DNA from: Jannaschia sp. Os4
Lineage (GTDB): Bacteria; Pseudomonadota; Alphaproteobacteria; Rhodobacterales; Rhodobacteraceae
DNA length: 64,000 bases
Direction of reading: 5' to 3'
Assembly (NCBI RefSeq): GCF_016820245.1
Contig: NZ_JAFCAR010000001.1
Location: 248,001 to 312,000 of the forward strand
Part shown: in pieces, positions 8,841 to 16,717 of the stretch
How positions within the stretch are numbered: the stretch's first letter is position 1
How the letters are laid out: the number at the start of each line of letters is the position of its first letter
Program-made: the position numbers and the translations under genes
The notes under the pieces: generated by a model
Databases searched by the model: none
What the model saw: the letters and a program-made list of their open reading frames with translations, nothing else
What the model was told of the DNA's origin: nothing

Positions 8841-9023
8841 TCAGTCGCGGACGAAGACCGCCTCGATCTCGGCGTCGAGCCCGCCGAGGACCGGGGTGGC
8901 CTGCGCGGTCAGCCACACGGTCCCGAGCGCGAGGCAGACGATCCCCGCCACGGTTCGCATCCCGCTGCCCCGATGCGGGGCCGGTCGTCTCGGGCGCGTC
9001 CGGTCGGGGGGCGTGGGGGACAT
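8841..9023 (-). CDS. small single-span membrane or secreted protein, 60 residues
   Basis: It opens MSPTPPDRTRPRRPAPHRG, a strongly basic stretch, then one hydrophobic segment at about residues 23-43 (TVAGIVCLALGTVWLTAQAT), and ends in an acidic LDAEIEAVFVRD tail. It has the same basic/membrane/acidic layout as the two downstream small genes. An internal ATG at residue 22 could be the true start, leaving a 39-residue peptide. No family is recognised. Confidence 0.45.
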   Translation of the reverse strand: MSPTPPDRTRPRRPAPHRGSGMRTVAGIVCLALGTVWLTAQATPVLGGLDAEIEAVFVRD

Positions 9024-9161
9024 GGGGCGGCTCCGTGTCGGAGGGTTCGCATGGGAACGTCCCGCTGCCGCGGGCGGTTGCCCGTCCGGCGTGGCCAAGC
9101 GCCCTTGCGGGAATGCAGGACCGTTCCCCCCGCGCGCCGGAGCGGGTATCACGTCCCTCCC

Positions 9162-10421
9162 ATGCCCGCCCTCTGCCGCGCCTGCCTCCACGCCTTCGAC
9201 GCGCCCGCCGCGGTCCGCTGCCCCGCGTGCCGCAGCCCGCGCGTCACGGCCCATCCGGAACTCTGGGACCTCTCCATCGCGCACATGGACTGCGACGCCT
9301 TCTACGCCAGCGTCGAGAAGCGCGACGACCCGTCCCTCGCCGACCGCCCCGTCATCATCGGCGGCGGGCGGCGCGGCGTGGTCTCGACGGCCTGCTACGT
9401 CGCCCGCCTGCGCGGCGTCCGCTCCGCCATGCCGATGTTCCAGGCGCTGCGCCTGTGCCCCGACGCCGTGGTCCTCAAGGGCCGCATGTCCCTCTACGTC
9501 GAGGTCTCCAAGGCGATCCGCGCCATGATGGAGGAGATGACCCCCGCCATCGAGCCGCTCTCGCTGGACGAGGCGTTCCTCGACCTGTCGGGCACCGCGC
9601 GCCTCCACGGCCAGCCCCCGGCCGTGATGCTCGCCCGGCTCGTGGACCGGATGGAGCGCGAGTTGGGGATCACCGGCTCGGTCGGCCTCGCGCCCAACAA
9701 GTTCCTCGCCAAGATCGCCTCGGACCTCGACAAGCCGCAGGGCTTCTCGATCATCGGGCGGGCCGAGGCCGGGACGTTCCTCGACCCCAAGCCCGTGGGG
9801 ATCATCTGGGGCATCGGCCCGTCCGCGCGCGAGTCCCTCGCCCGCGCGGGCATCCGCACCGTGGCCGACCTCAAGCGGTGGGAGCGCAAGGCCCTGATCG
9901 AGCGCTTCGGCAGCCAAGGCGACCGGCTCTGGCACCTCTCGCGCGGCATCGACCACCGGGGCGTGAAGCCGGACCGGGCGGTCAAGTCGATCTCCAAGGA
10001 GACCACGCTCCACGCGGACGTGGCCGACCGCGCGGTGCTGGAGGCGCACCTGTGGCGCCTCGCCGAGCAGGTCGCCGACCGCGCCAAGGCGAAGGGCCTC
10101 GCGGGCCGCACCGTCACGCTCAAGCTTAAGCGCGCCGACTTCAAGCTCGCCACCCGCCGCCACGCGCTGCCCGAGCCCACGCAGCTCGCCGACCGCATCT
10201 GGCGCGAGGCGGTGGCGCTCATGGCCGCCCATCCCGATCCCGGCCCCTTCCGCTTGGTGGGCTGCGGCCTGTCGGAGATCGGGCCGGAGGCCGGGGCCGA
10301 CCGCGCGGACGACCTCCTCGACCCCGGCGCCGCCGCCCGCGCCAAGACCGAGCGGGCGACCGACGCGCTGCGGGCGCGCTTCGGGGAAGGGATCATCGTG
10401 AAGGGCCGCGCCCTGCGCTGA
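9162..10421 (+). CDS. dinB: DNA polymerase IV (DinB) with N-terminal cysteine pairs
   Basis: 419 residues. The Y-family catalytic signatures are clear: HMDCDAFYASVE (D43, D45) and SLDEAF (D136, E137). The helix-hairpin-helix region (IWGIGPSARESLARAGI) and the little-finger domain follow. It extends stalled primers past lesions with low fidelity. The first 25 residues carry two CxxC pairs (C5, C8, C20, C23) spaced like a zinc ribbon, which classical DinB lacks. Start ATG 9162 is needed to include them, and the spacing argues they are real. No LexA box was recognised upstream. Confidence 0.93.
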   Translation: MPALCRACLHAFDAPAAVRCPACRSPRVTAHPELWDLSIAHMDCDAFYASVEKRDDPSLADRPVIIGGGRRGVVSTACYVARLRGVRSAMPMFQALRLCPDAVVLKGRMSLYVEVSKAIRAMMEEMTPAIEPLSLDEAFLDLSGTARLHGQPPAVMLARLVDRMERELGITGSVGLAPNKFLAKIASDLDKPQGFSIIGRAEAGTFLDPKPVGIIWGIGPSARESLARAGIRTVADLKRWERKALIERFGSQGDRLWHLSRGIDHRGVKPDRAVKSISKETTLHADVADRAVLEAHLWRLAEQVADRAKAKGLAGRTVTLKLKRADFKLATRRHALPEPTQLADRIWREAVALMAAHPDPGPFRLVGCGLSEIGPEAGADRADDLLDPGAAARAKTERATDALRARFGEGIIVKGRALR

Positions 10422-10425
10422 GACG

Positions 10426-11289
10426 CTACTCCGCCGCGACCCGACCGCGATGGGCGCGCCCGATCTCGCAGATGCGCGCCATCGCCTCGCCGATCCGCTG
10501 GCGCATCCCATCGAACGCCGCGCCCCGCCGCACCTTGGCCTCGTCCATGTAGAGCGCCCGGTCGATCTCGACCTGCAGGGCATGCCGCCCCCGCGCCGGA
10601 TCGCCGTAGGCCTGCACCACGTAGGCCCCCGCGAAGGGCGCGTTGCGCGCCACCCGGAAGCCGAGGTCGCGGAACACCGCCTCGGCCGCGTCCACCACCT
10701 CGCCCGCCGCCGACGCGCCGAAGCGGTCGCCCAGCACGATCTCCGGCGGCTGCCCGCCCGGCCCGGCGACGTGGGCGATCGCCTCGTGGGGCATGGAATG
10801 GACGTCGATCAGGATCGCCTGCCCCTCGCGGGCGTAGGCCTCGTCCATCAGGCGGTGCAGGGCGTCGTGATAGGGCTGCCAGACCTGCTCGATCCGCGCG
10901 CGGGCCTCCTCGCGGCTGATCTTGCCCGAGTAGATCGCCCGCCCCTGCGCGACCACGCGGGGGATGACTCCGAGGCCCGACGACACCCGCGGGTTGGTCC
11001 CGCCCTTGGGCACGTCCCGGACCAAGGCCGGGTCCAGCTCCTCCGGGGCGCGGTTCAGGTCCACGAAGGCGCGCGGCACCTCCGCGGCCAGCAGCGGCGC
11101 GCCGTGCGACGGCACGTCCTGCAGCAGCAGGTCCACGAAGGCGTCCTCGGAGGAGCGCAGCGCCACGTCATCAAGCACGCTGTCGCGGCGCAGGTGCCAG
11201 TCGTAGGCTCGGCCGGAATGGGGGGACGCGACGACGACGGCCGTGTCCGGCACGGCGGGTCGGGTCAGCGTGAACGGGCGTCGCGTCAT
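10426..11289 (-). CDS. N-formylglutamate amidohydrolase family protein
   Basis: 287 residues from ATG 11289. The family motif VASPHSGRAY lies near residue 20, and IDVHSMPH and RGRHALQVEIDRALYMDE mark the later metal-binding and substrate regions. Related enzymes hydrolyse N-formylglutamate at the end of histidine degradation, but many alphaproteobacterial members stand alone and have no proven substrate; no hut gene is nearby. GTG 11304 would add five residues; ATG 11289 is preferred because GAGGG precedes it. Confidence 0.85.
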   Translation of the reverse strand: MTRRPFTLTRPAVPDTAVVVASPHSGRAYDWHLRRDSVLDDVALRSSEDAFVDLLLQDVPSHGAPLLAAEVPRAFVDLNRAPEELDPALVRDVPKGGTNPRVSSGLGVIPRVVAQGRAIYSGKISREEARARIEQVWQPYHDALHRLMDEAYAREGQAILIDVHSMPHEAIAHVAGPGGQPPEIVLGDRFGASAAGEVVDAAEAVFRDLGFRVARNAPFAGAYVVQAYGDPARGRHALQVEIDRALYMDEAKVRRGAAFDGMRQRIGEAMARICEIGRAHRGRVAAE

Positions 11290-11353
11290 GTCCCTCGGTT
11301 CCACCGCTCGGCGTCAATGAAATACTCGGCGCGGGAGCTGGCCGATAGCCCCC

Positions 11354-11382
11354 TTGCGGGCCTTCGACAAAGCGCTTAGGGA
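11354..11382 (+). promoter_or_regulatory. possible promoter of tRNA-Val
   Basis: TTGCGG and TAGGGA are separated by 17 bases and would start transcription about 50 bases before the tRNA. The -10 element lacks T at position -7, as many Rhodobacter promoters do. Weak evidence on its own. Confidence 0.25.
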
Positions 11383-11438
11383 CCCGCCCACCAATGCGCC
11401 TCCGGCGGCTGGGGTTCCAGTCTCGGGCGCGCAAAGGC

Positions 11439-11513
11439 GGGCGATTAGCTCAGCGGTAGAGCACTTCGTTGACATCGAAGGGGTCACTGGTTCGATCCCA
11501 GTATCGCCCACCA
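11439..11513 (+). tRNA. tRNA-Val (GAC anticodon)
   Basis: A complete 75-base cloverleaf with the CCA end encoded. The acceptor stem GGGCGAT pairs with ATCGCCC, the anticodon stem CTTCG pairs with CGAAG around the loop TTGACAT, and the T arm contains GGTTCGATCC. The anticodon GAC at 11471-11473 reads GUC and GUU valine codons. Confidence 0.97.
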
Positions 11514-11518
11514 CGCCG

Positions 11519-11587
11519 CACTTTCCGCAGGAAAGTGTCGGCACCCTCCACCGGGGACCCGGCCCCGGCACTTTCCAAGGGAAAGTG
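11519..11587 (+). repeat. pair of identical-arm palindromes, 50 bp apart
   Basis: CACTTTCC-GCA-GGAAAGTG occupies 11519-11537 and CACTTTCC-AAG-GGAAAGTG occupies 11569-11587. The eight-base arms are identical and perfectly complementary; only the three-base centres differ. Repeat start to repeat start is exactly 50 bp. They lie between tRNA-Val and rpmJ, ending 83 bases before the rpmJ start. They could be stem-loops processing or terminating the tRNA transcript, or paired operators on one face of the helix. Confidence 0.8.
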
Positions 11588-11670
11588 TCCGGTTCTGAGC
11601 GCCCTGCGTCCCACCCGGGACGGCCACGCAACCAAGGCGCATCGCCGCGCCGCGACCGAAGGAGAGACCC

Positions 11671-11796
11671 ATGAAGGTCCGCAACTCCCTCCGCTCGCTC
11701 AAGCAGCGCCACCGCGATTGCCGCGTCGTGCGCCGCAAGGGCCGGGTCTACGTGATCAACAAGACCCAGCGCCGGTTCAAGGCCCGCCAAGGCTGA
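11671..11796 (+). CDS. rpmJ: 50S ribosomal protein L36
   Basis: 41 residues opening [20 protein letters not shown] and ending FKARQG, the typical alphaproteobacterial L36. Only one cysteine (C17) is present, so this is the zinc-free form lacking the four-ligand CCCH knuckle. A good ribosome binding site (AAGGAGAG) lies six bases upstream. It stands alone, away from the main ribosomal operons, which is normal in this order. Confidence 0.95.
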   Translation: MKVRNSLRSLKQRHRDCRVVRRKGRVYVINKTQRRFKARQG

Positions 11797-11819
11797 GACC
11801 GCCGCGAGACGGAATTCGG

Positions 11820-11845
11820 ACGGGTCGCCCCTCGGGGCGGCCCGT
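11820..11845 (+). terminator. rpmJ terminator hairpin
   Basis: An ACGGG-T-CGCCCC arm pairs with GGGGCG-G-CCCGT across a two-base loop, with one T-G pair in the stem. It begins 24 bases after the rpmJ stop and is followed by TTCGCGTTCC. Confidence 0.6.
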
Positions 11846-11921
11846 TCGCGTTCCGGGAACCCGCGTCGCCATTTGCCTCCCCCCGCCCGCTCTGCCACCA
11901 CGCGCCCGGAAGGAGGCCCCC

Positions 11922-12674
11922 ATGTCCGACACCCTCGCCCGCTACCCGTCCCTCTCCGGCCGCGCCGTCCTGATCACCGGCGGCGCGTCGGGCATCGGGG
12001 CCGAGATGGTTCGCGCCTTCGCCGCCCAAGGCAGCACGGTGGGCTTCCTCGACCGTGACGCCGCCGCGTCCGAGGCCGTCTCGCGGGAGACCGGCGCCGC
12101 CCACGCGCTCTGCGACCTCACCGACATCCCCGCCACCCGCGCCGCCATCGACGCCCTGCGCGCGCGCACCGGCCCCTTCCACGTCCTCGTCAACTCCGCC
12201 GCCCGCGACGACCGCCACGACTGGCGGGACGTCACCCCCGAGTACTGGGACGAGCGGCAGGCCACCAACCTGCGCCACCAGTTCTTCGTCACCCAAGCCG
12301 TCGCCCCCGACATGATCGAGGCCGGCGGCGGATCCATCGTGAACCTCGGCTCGAACTCGTGGTGGGAGGCGGGCGGCGGCTTCCCGGCCTACGCCACCGC
12401 CAAGGCCGCGGTGCACGGCCTGACCCGGACGATGGCCCGCGACCTCGGCGACCACCGCATCCGCGTGAACTGCGTCGTGCCCGGCTGGATCATGACCCAG
12501 CGGCAGAAGGACCTCTGGGTCACGCCCGAGGCGATCGAGAAGCACCGCGCCCGCCAGTGCCTCCCCGACCTCGTCCAGCCCGCGGACGTGGCCCGCATGG
12601 TGCTCTTCCTCGCCTCCGACGACGCGAGGGCGATCACCGCCAGCAACTTCTTCGTCGATGGAGGATCGGTGTGA
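11922..12674 (+). CDS. SDR sugar dehydrogenase, D-xylose 1-dehydrogenase-like
   Basis: 250 residues with the classical short-chain dehydrogenase motifs: TGGASGIG (19-26) and Y157-x3-K161 in YATAK. Features such as an N-terminal YPSLSGR, DDRHDWRDVTPEYWDER and NLRHQFFVTQAVAP resemble Caulobacter XylB, the NAD-dependent xylose dehydrogenase that opens the oxidative pentose pathway. I infer an aldose 1-dehydrogenase; the exact sugar is open. The start follows AGGAGG. The stop overlaps the next gene's ATG by one base, so the two are coupled. Confidence 0.75.
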   Translation: MSDTLARYPSLSGRAVLITGGASGIGAEMVRAFAAQGSTVGFLDRDAAASEAVSRETGAAHALCDLTDIPATRAAIDALRARTGPFHVLVNSAARDDRHDWRDVTPEYWDERQATNLRHQFFVTQAVAPDMIEAGGGSIVNLGSNSWWEAGGGFPAYATAKAAVHGLTRTMARDLGDHRIRVNCVVPGWIMTQRQKDLWVTPEAIEKHRARQCLPDLVQPADVARMVLFLASDDARAITASNFFVDGGSV

Positions 12675-13558
12675 TGGACAAGATCGGATTCGTGGGCGTC
12701 GGCCTGATGGGCCACGGCATGGCGGCCTCGATGCGCCGCGCGGGGCACGAGGTGACGGTGATCGCCCACCGCAACCGCGCGCCCGTGGACGACCTCGTGG
12801 CGATGGGCTGCGCCGAGGCCGACGGCCTCGAGGCCCTCGCCGCGGCCTCGGACGTCGTCCACATCTGCGCGCCCGCCTCCCCGCAGGTGGAGGCCATCGT
12901 GGAGGGCCTGATCCCCGGCCTGCGCGACGGCGCCATCGTGGTCGACTGCTCCACGGCCAACCCGGTCTCGACCGTCGCCTTGGCCAAGAAGTTGCGCGCC
13001 CGCGGCGTCGAGATGGCCGACGCGCCTCTGGGCGGCACCCCGGCGCAGGCCGAGGAAGGGCAGCTCGCCACCATGGTCGGCGCCACGCCCGAGACCTTCG
13101 CGCGGCTCGAGCCGATCCTGGCGACATGGGCCGGGGCGGGCGTCGCCCATCTCGGCGAGGTCGGCACCGGCCACCGCATGAAGCTGCTGAACAACTTCCT
13201 CGCCATGGGCTACGGCGCGATCTACGCCGAGGCGCTGGCGCTCTCCCGCTCCGTCGGCATCTCCATCGAGCAGTTCGACGGGGTCATCCGCGGCAGCCGG
13301 ATGGACTGCGGCTTCTACCGGACCTTCATGGGCCACGCGCTCGAGGGGAACCGCGAGAGCCACAAGTTCACGCTCCGGAACGCGACCAAGGACATGCGCT
13401 ACCTCGCCGCCATGGCCGATGCGGCGGGCGTCCCGAACCCGGTCGGCTCGGCGGTCAAGAACAGCTACGCCGCCGCCCTCGCGGCCGGGGGCGACGGGCC
13501 GGAGGACTACGTCCCGCACCTGACCGACTGGGTGGCCGAGGCGGCGGGCCTCGACTGA
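12674..13558 (+). CDS. NAD(P)-dependent oxidoreductase, 3-hydroxyisobutyrate dehydrogenase family
   Basis: 294 residues. It has GFVGVGLMGHGMA at the N-terminus (dinucleotide binding), the substrate loop DAPLGGTPAQAEEG, and the catalytic lysine K170 in MKLLNNFLAMGY. The family reduces or oxidises beta-hydroxyacids such as 3-hydroxyisobutyrate or tartronate semialdehyde. Coupling to the sugar-dehydrogenase-like SDR (one-base overlap) suggests a later oxidative or reductive step in the same sugar-acid pathway, but the substrate is not known. Confidence 0.8.
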   Translation: MDKIGFVGVGLMGHGMAASMRRAGHEVTVIAHRNRAPVDDLVAMGCAEADGLEALAAASDVVHICAPASPQVEAIVEGLIPGLRDGAIVVDCSTANPVSTVALAKKLRARGVEMADAPLGGTPAQAEEGQLATMVGATPETFARLEPILATWAGAGVAHLGEVGTGHRMKLLNNFLAMGYGAIYAEALALSRSVGISIEQFDGVIRGSRMDCGFYRTFMGHALEGNRESHKFTLRNATKDMRYLAAMADAAGVPNPVGSAVKNSYAAALAAGGDGPEDYVPHLTDWVAEAAGLD

Positions 13559-13638
13559 AGCCCGTACGGGCCGCCGTGCACCGCGCCACCTTGCCCGCGA
13601 CCCGTGCCGCGCCCTAGCCTCCTTCCCCGGAGGCCCCC

Positions 13639-13980
13639 ATGCGCGCGACCGTCCCGCTCCTCGCCCTTCTCCTCGCCGCGCCCGCCGCGGCGCAGGACGC
13701 GCTGCCCCACCTCCTGATCGAGCCGGTCGAGGGCGGGCTGCGGATTGTCGCGGGCGCCACCAACCGCACCGGCGCCCCCCTCGACGCCGTGCTGGAGGTG
13801 ACGCGCGCCCGCGGCGGGACCACCTCGCGCAGCCGCCAAGCCGTCCGCGTCCCGCCCGGCACGGACGCGGCCTCCCTCTCGACGGTCACGGTGGGCGGGT
13901 CGGGCGCGCTCTCGGCCCGCCTCACCCTGTCGCGCGACGGCGAGGTCGTGGCCGTCGCGGAGACCGTCCTCTCCCCCTGA
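13639..13980 (+). CDS. small secreted protein, possibly CsgH-like
   Basis: 113 residues. A signal peptide covers about residues 1-20 (LLALLLAAPAAAQ, with cleavage after AAAQ or nearby). The mature part is predicted beta-rich: GGLRIVAGATNRTG, then VLEVTRARGGTTSRSRQ and a final SARLTLSRDGEVVA. This layout resembles CsgH, the alphaproteobacterial curli assembly inhibitor, but no csgA, csgB, csgE or csgG lies in the window. It may be an orphan of that family or an unrelated periplasmic beta-sandwich. Confidence 0.5.
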   Translation: MRATVPLLALLLAAPAAAQDALPHLLIEPVEGGLRIVAGATNRTGAPLDAVLEVTRARGGTTSRSRQAVRVPPGTDAASLSTVTVGGSGALSARLTLSRDGEVVAVAETVLSP

Positions 13981-14126
13981 GCCACGGCCCGCCCCGGCGC
14001 GCCTTCGCCTCGCGGGAGATGCCTCGGGGGAGCCGCCGCCCGCCGGCGGGGGGCGGGGCACCCTGATTCGGCGTCCGTCCCGCACCATCCGTGCCGTGGA
14101 AGCGCCGGACGGTGCGTCGGCCGCCC

Positions 14127-14178
14127 GTATGCACGGCGTATGCACGGCGTATGTACGGGGGGTGCACGGGGGGCGCCC
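14127..14178. repeat. 11-bp tandem repeat with G-rich end
   Basis: Four tandem 11-mers: GTATGCACGGC twice, then GTATGTACGGG and GGGTGCACGGG, followed by GGGCGCCC. The terminal part GGTGCACGGGGGGCGCCC (14161-14178) matches 16 of 18 bases at 35221-35238. It lies in the 249-base gap between two convergent genes. Apart from this and short GC-rich inverted sequence near 14030-14060, nothing else is seen in the gap. Confidence 0.65.
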
Positions 14179-14229
14179 CCTGCGAACGCTACGCCATGCC
14201 GCCTTGACCCCGCCCCGCTCGGGGTCGCG

Positions 14230-15669
14230 TCACGCCGCCGGCCAGCCGCCGATGGCGCGCACCTCGAGGAAGTCCTCCAGCCCCCAAACGCCGCCCTCGC
14301 GCCCGTTCCCGGACTGCTTCATGCCGCCGAAGGGCGACCCCGCCGAGCGTCCCTTGCCGTTCATGTCCACCATCCCCGTCCGCAGCAGCCGCGCCACCCG
14401 CCGCGCCTTCTCGGGGTCGGTGGTCTGCACGTAGGAGGTCAGCCCGTAGGGCGTGTCGTTGGCGATCTCGATGGCCTCTTCCTCCGAGTCGAAGGGCATC
14501 ATCGACAGGACCGGGCCGAAGATCTCCTCGCGCATGATCCTCATATCGTTGGTGCAATCGGCGAAGACCGTCGGCCGCACGAACCAGCCGCGGTTCACCC
14601 CCTCCGGGCGGCCCACGCCGCCCGCCACCAGCCGCGCGCCCTCGTCGATGCCCGCTTGGATCAGGACCTGCACCTTCTCGAACTGCGCCGCGCTCACCAG
14701 CGGCCCGATATGCCGCCCCGCCTCCGACGCCGCGTTCACCTGCGTCGCCTCGGCGGCGGCGGCGGCCTGCTCGACGGCCTCGTCGTAGCGCGACCGCTCG
14801 ACCAGCATCCGGGTCGGCGCGTTGCAGGACTGGCCGGTGTTGTTGAAGCAGCGGATCACCCCCTGCTTGACGGCCTTGGGGTCGGCATCCGCGAACACGA
14901 TGTTCGCCCCCTTGCCCCCCAGCTCCAGCGTCACGCGCTTGATCGTCTCGGACGCCGCCTTCGTGATCAGGCGCCCGGCCCGCGTCGAGCCGGTGAAGGA
15001 CACCATGTCCACGTCCTCGTGGCTCGACAGCCGCGAGCCCACGCCCGCGCCGTCCCCGTTCACGAGGTTGCACACGCCCGCGGGCACCCCCGCCTCGTGC
15101 AGGATCTCGAAGAAGAGCATGGCCGAGAGCGGCGACAGTTCCGACGGCTTGAGGATCGAGGTGCAGCCCGTGGCCAGCGCCGGAATCACCTTGAGCGTGA
15201 TCTGGTTCATCGGCCAGTTCCACGGCGTGATCAGCGCGCAGACGCCGATCGGCTCGTGGATGATGTGGGTGGCGGTGTCGTCGGGCTTGTAGGGATGCTC
15301 GAAATCGAAGTCGCGCAGGGCGTCGATGAACGCCCCGAGGTGGAACGACCCAGTCCCCGACTGCTGCGTCCGGGACATGTCCACCGGCGCGCCCATCTCG
15401 CGCGAGATGACGTCGCCCATCTCGTCGGAGCGGCGGGCGTAGACGGACTGGATGCTCTCCAGCAGGTCCAGCCGCTCGGCCTTGGAGGAAAGGCGCCACT
15501 TGGGGAACGCCGCCTTGGCGGCGGCCACGGCGCGGTCGGCGTCCTCGGGACCGCCGTTCGTGATGGTGGCGAAGGCCTCCTCGGTCGAGGGGTCGTGGAC
15601 CGGCATGTCCGTCCCGTCGACCGGATCAACCCAAGCTCCGTCGATGTAGAATTGGCGCGCGTCCTGCAT
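14230..15669 (-). CDS. aldehyde dehydrogenase family protein
   Basis: 479 residues with the complete ALDH core: PWNWPMNQI, the catalytic glutamate in LELGGKGANIVF and the catalytic cysteine C282 in NTGQSCNAP. The C-terminal FGGMKQSGNGREGG is also typical. It would oxidise an aldehyde with NAD(P). Substrate specificity cannot be read from the motif set. ATG 15669 is chosen because GGGAGG precedes it; a 17-residue upstream extension lacks support. It faces the CsgH-like gene, with prephenate dehydratase behind it on the same strand. Confidence 0.88.
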   Translation of the reverse strand: MQDARQFYIDGAWVDPVDGTDMPVHDPSTEEAFATITNGGPEDADRAVAAAKAAFPKWRLSSKAERLDLLESIQSVYARRSDEMGDVISREMGAPVDMSRTQQSGTGSFHLGAFIDALRDFDFEHPYKPDDTATHIIHEPIGVCALITPWNWPMNQITLKVIPALATGCTSILKPSELSPLSAMLFFEILHEAGVPAGVCNLVNGDGAGVGSRLSSHEDVDMVSFTGSTRAGRLITKAASETIKRVTLELGGKGANIVFADADPKAVKQGVIRCFNNTGQSCNAPTRMLVERSRYDEAVEQAAAAAEATQVNAASEAGRHIGPLVSAAQFEKVQVLIQAGIDEGARLVAGGVGRPEGVNRGWFVRPTVFADCTNDMRIMREEIFGPVLSMMPFDSEEEAIEIANDTPYGLTSYVQTTDPEKARRVARLLRTGMVDMNGKGRSAGSPFGGMKQSGNGREGGVWGLEDFLEVRAIGGWPAA

Positions 15670-15741
15670 GGTCGTCCTCCCGTTTGGGCGACCGCTACGC
15701 CGGTTGCCCGGCGGCGTCACGGGGGGACGGCGCGGAAGCGG

Positions 15742-16584
15742 TCAGTGCCCCCCGTCGAAGTGCTCCGGGTCCGCCGGATAGACGCCCAGCACGTCGAGAT
15801 GGTCGGTGAAGTAGTCCAGCTCCTCCAGCGCGCGCCTGAGCGGCGGATCCTCGGGGTGGCCCTCGACGTCGGCGTAGAACTGCGTCGCGGTGAAGGCCCC
15901 GTCGATCATGTAGCTCTCGAGCTTGGTCATGTTCACGCCGTTCGTCGCGAAGCCCCCCATCGCCTTGTAGAGCGCGGCAGGGATGTTCCGCACCCGGAAC
16001 ACGAAGGTCGTCTTGACCATGCCGCCCGGCGGGGGCGCGGCCGCCTCGCGGGCCATGGTGACGAAGCGGGTGGTGTTGTGGCCGTGGTCCTCGATGTCGC
16101 GGGCCAGCACCTCCAGCCCGTAGGTGCGGGCCGCCAGCTCGGAGGCCAGCACCCCCTCGCCCTCGCCGCGCCCGCCCTGCGCCAGCTGGCGCGCGGCCCC
16201 CGCGCTGTCGGCGGCGGCCACCGGCTCGATCCCGTTCTCGCGCAGGAACGCCCCGCATTGCGGCAGCAGCACGAGATGCGCCCGCACCCGCCGCACGTCC
16301 GCGAGCGCCGTGCCCGGCCGCGCCATCAGCGCGATGCGGACCCGCACGAAATGCTCGCCCACGATCCGCAGCCCGGACTCGGGCAGAAGGCGGTGCACGT
16401 CCGCCACCCGCCCGTAGGTCGAGTTCTCGACGGCGATCATGGCCATGTCGGCGCGCCCCTCGCGCACGGCTGCGAGCGCGTCCTCGAAGGTCGCGCAGGG
16501 CAGCGGCTCCATCTCGGGGTGCGCCTCGACGCAGGCCTCGTGGCCGTAGGCCCCGAGTTCGCCTTGGAATGCGATGTGGCCCAT
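15742..16584 (-). CDS. pheA: prephenate dehydratase
   Basis: 280 residues. The catalytic-domain opening IAFQGELGAYGHEA, the segment AVENSTYGRV and the essential TTRFV motif (in HNTTRFVTM) are present, followed by an ACT domain with NIPAALYKAMGGFATNGVNM and LESYMIDG. It makes phenylpyruvate from prephenate, and the ACT domain normally gives phenylalanine feedback. It is the monofunctional form without chorismate mutase. It diverges from the cytochrome gene over 133 bases. Confidence 0.95.
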   Translation of the reverse strand: MGHIAFQGELGAYGHEACVEAHPEMEPLPCATFEDALAAVREGRADMAMIAVENSTYGRVADVHRLLPESGLRIVGEHFVRVRIALMARPGTALADVRRVRAHLVLLPQCGAFLRENGIEPVAAADSAGAARQLAQGGRGEGEGVLASELAARTYGLEVLARDIEDHGHNTTRFVTMAREAAAPPPGGMVKTTFVFRVRNIPAALYKAMGGFATNGVNMTKLESYMIDGAFTATQFYADVEGHPEDPPLRRALEELDYFTDHLDVLGVYPADPEHFDGGH

Positions 16585-16717
16585 GAAACCCCTCCCCCGG
16601 TCGCGCGTTCGGTCGCACGGGGTATCCCTTGCCGAAGGGGGGCGAAACCCCATACATGCGCCCCGACCGAGTAGACCGGGCCGCCCGCGCCCGACCGACG
16701 ACACGAGAGAGGCCCGA

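Noticed and set aside
11469-11921. In-frame N-terminal extension of the SDR gene through the tRNA and rpmJ
   Set aside because: It would translate part of tRNA-Val and overlap rpmJ; the conserved SDR start at 11922 has its own AGGAGG.
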